Made by a program: the position numbers and the translations under genes | Part shown: piece by piece, positions 6,248 to 6,659 of the stretch | Numbering within the stretch: the stretch's first letter is position 1 | Layout: each line of letters starts with the position of its first letter | The notes under the pieces: generated by a model | Told to the model about the DNA's origin: nothing | What the model saw: only the letters and a program-made list of their open reading frames with translations | Databases searched by the model: none | Assembly (NCBI GenBank): GCA_030425715.1 | Contig: JAUIAA010000118.1 | Coordinates: 1-6,659 of the forward strand | Origin: Bacteroidia bacterium | GTDB taxonomy: Bacteria > Bacteroidota > Bacteroidia > Flavobacteriales > Flavobacteriaceae | DNA: 6,659 nucleotides | Direction: 5' to 3'

Positions 6248-6285
6248 TTATACTGTAAAAGCTAAAGTTTTCTTAAAAATAATAG

Positions 6286-6306
6286 TAGTACTATATATTT
6301 ATAGTA
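6286..6306. repeat. Overlapping palindromes upstream of the aspartyl protease gene
   Basis: TAGTACTA (6286-6293) is a perfect 8-bp palindrome. Overlapping it, TACTATA (6289-6295) pairs exactly with TATAGTA (6300-6306) around a 4-base loop. ATAGTA also recurs directly at 6282-6287 and 6301-6306. The right arm abuts a possible promoter box, so this could be an operator; AT-rich chance structure is the alternative. Confidence 0.35.
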
Positions 6307-6312
6307 TCTTGA
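6305..6312 (+). promoter_or_regulatory. Possible -7 box for the aspartyl protease gene
   Basis: TATCTTGA partly matches TAnnTTTG and ends 20 bases before the ATG at 6333. No convincing -33 TTTG is seen. Its first two bases overlap the right arm of the inverted repeat at 6289-6306. Confidence 0.22.
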
Positions 6313-6332
6313 TATAGCGATTTTTAAAAGCA

Positions 6333-6659
6333 ATGCTATTGAAAAGATACTTATTTATATTATTTTACTTTATCTTATCCTATTCAGGAAATGCTCAAGG
6401 TCAATTTACCATATCTAATGGTAAATCTAGTACTTCTATACCTTTTACGTTGGTAAATAATTTGGTAGTGATTCCAGTTGAAATTAATGGGAGAGAATTG
6501 TCATTTTTATTAGATACCGGGGTAAACAAAACCTTGTTATTTAATATTGTAGTTTCAGATTCCTTGCAACTCAAGAATTTAGAGCAAATTAATGTAAGAG
6601 GCTTAGGGGAAGGAAGTGCTTTGGTAGCCTATAAATCGTCAAATAATCTCTTAAGAATA
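6333..6659 (+). CDS. Secreted retropepsin-like aspartyl protease, N-terminal part (truncated by window end)
   Basis: The frame from ATG 6333 is open for 109 codons to the window edge. It starts with a Sec signal peptide: MLLKR, then a hydrophobic core (about 6-17), ending at SYSGNAQ (16-22), the usual flavobacterial '...AQ' cleavage region. After a short linker comes a beta-strand pattern IPVEINGRELSFLLDTGVNK (47-66), in which D61-T62-G63 is the catalytic aspartate loop of retropepsin/gag-like single-domain aspartyl proteases, and then GLGEGSA (about 91-97), plausible for the flap region. In Bacteroidota such proteins often continue with a second half and a C-terminal PDZ domain; that part would lie beyond the window and is not seen. 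The first ATG is chosen because it gives a complete signal peptide. Predicted location is periplasm or cell surface; substrate unknown. It is separated from the upstream lipoprotein gene by 134 bases, so separate transcription is likely. Confidence 0.85.
   Translation, partial: MLLKRYLFILFYFILSYSGNAQGQFTISNGKSSTSIPFTLVNNLVVIPVEINGRELSFLLDTGVNKTLLFNIVVSDSLQLKNLEQINVRGLGEGSALVAYKSSNNLLRI

Overview
The window is AT-rich DNA from a member of the Bacteroidota, most likely a flavobacterium. Evidence for this: a Bacteroidota-type EF-G paralog; a YtxH / holin-X small-membrane-protein cluster; signal peptides of the type ending in '...NAQ' or a short lipobox; a TAnnTTT-like promoter box in place of an enterobacterial -10; and almost no recognisable Shine-Dalgarno sequences. 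Genus cannot be fixed from what is visible. No rRNA, tRNA, CRISPR array, insertion sequence or phage module was seen.

Left half (1-4523, all minus strand, read right to left): a class I/II PLP-dependent aminotransferase is followed by murB (cell-wall precursor synthesis). The two overlap by 4 bases (TTGA), and murB uses a TTG start that directly follows an in-frame stop. After a 102-base gap containing an inverted repeat comes a 700-residue EF-G paralog (EF-G2/FusA2 type), in which the usual catalytic His of switch II is Leu. The first 69 bases hold the start of another minus-strand gene that runs out of the window.

Centre (4524-4639): a 116-base divergent intergenic region. It must promote the aminotransferase-murB pair leftward and a small-membrane-protein cluster rightward.

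Right half (4640-6659, all plus strand): a YtxH-domain protein, a two-helix holin-superfamily-III (YqjE-like) protein and a 122-residue unknown protein are tightly packed (gaps of 14 and 2 bases). This resembles the enterobacterial yqjD-yqjE-yqjK arrangement. A small lipoprotein follows 22 bases later and may be co-transcribed. A 134-base gap rich in inverted repeats then precedes a secreted retropepsin-like aspartyl protease (DTG motif), cut off by the window end.

This is mostly ordinary chromosomal gene content. The points most worth a second look are the EF-G paralog with altered GTPase motifs, the TTG-started overlapping murB, the YqjD/E/K-like cluster with an unrecognised third member, and the two palindrome-bearing intergenic regions.
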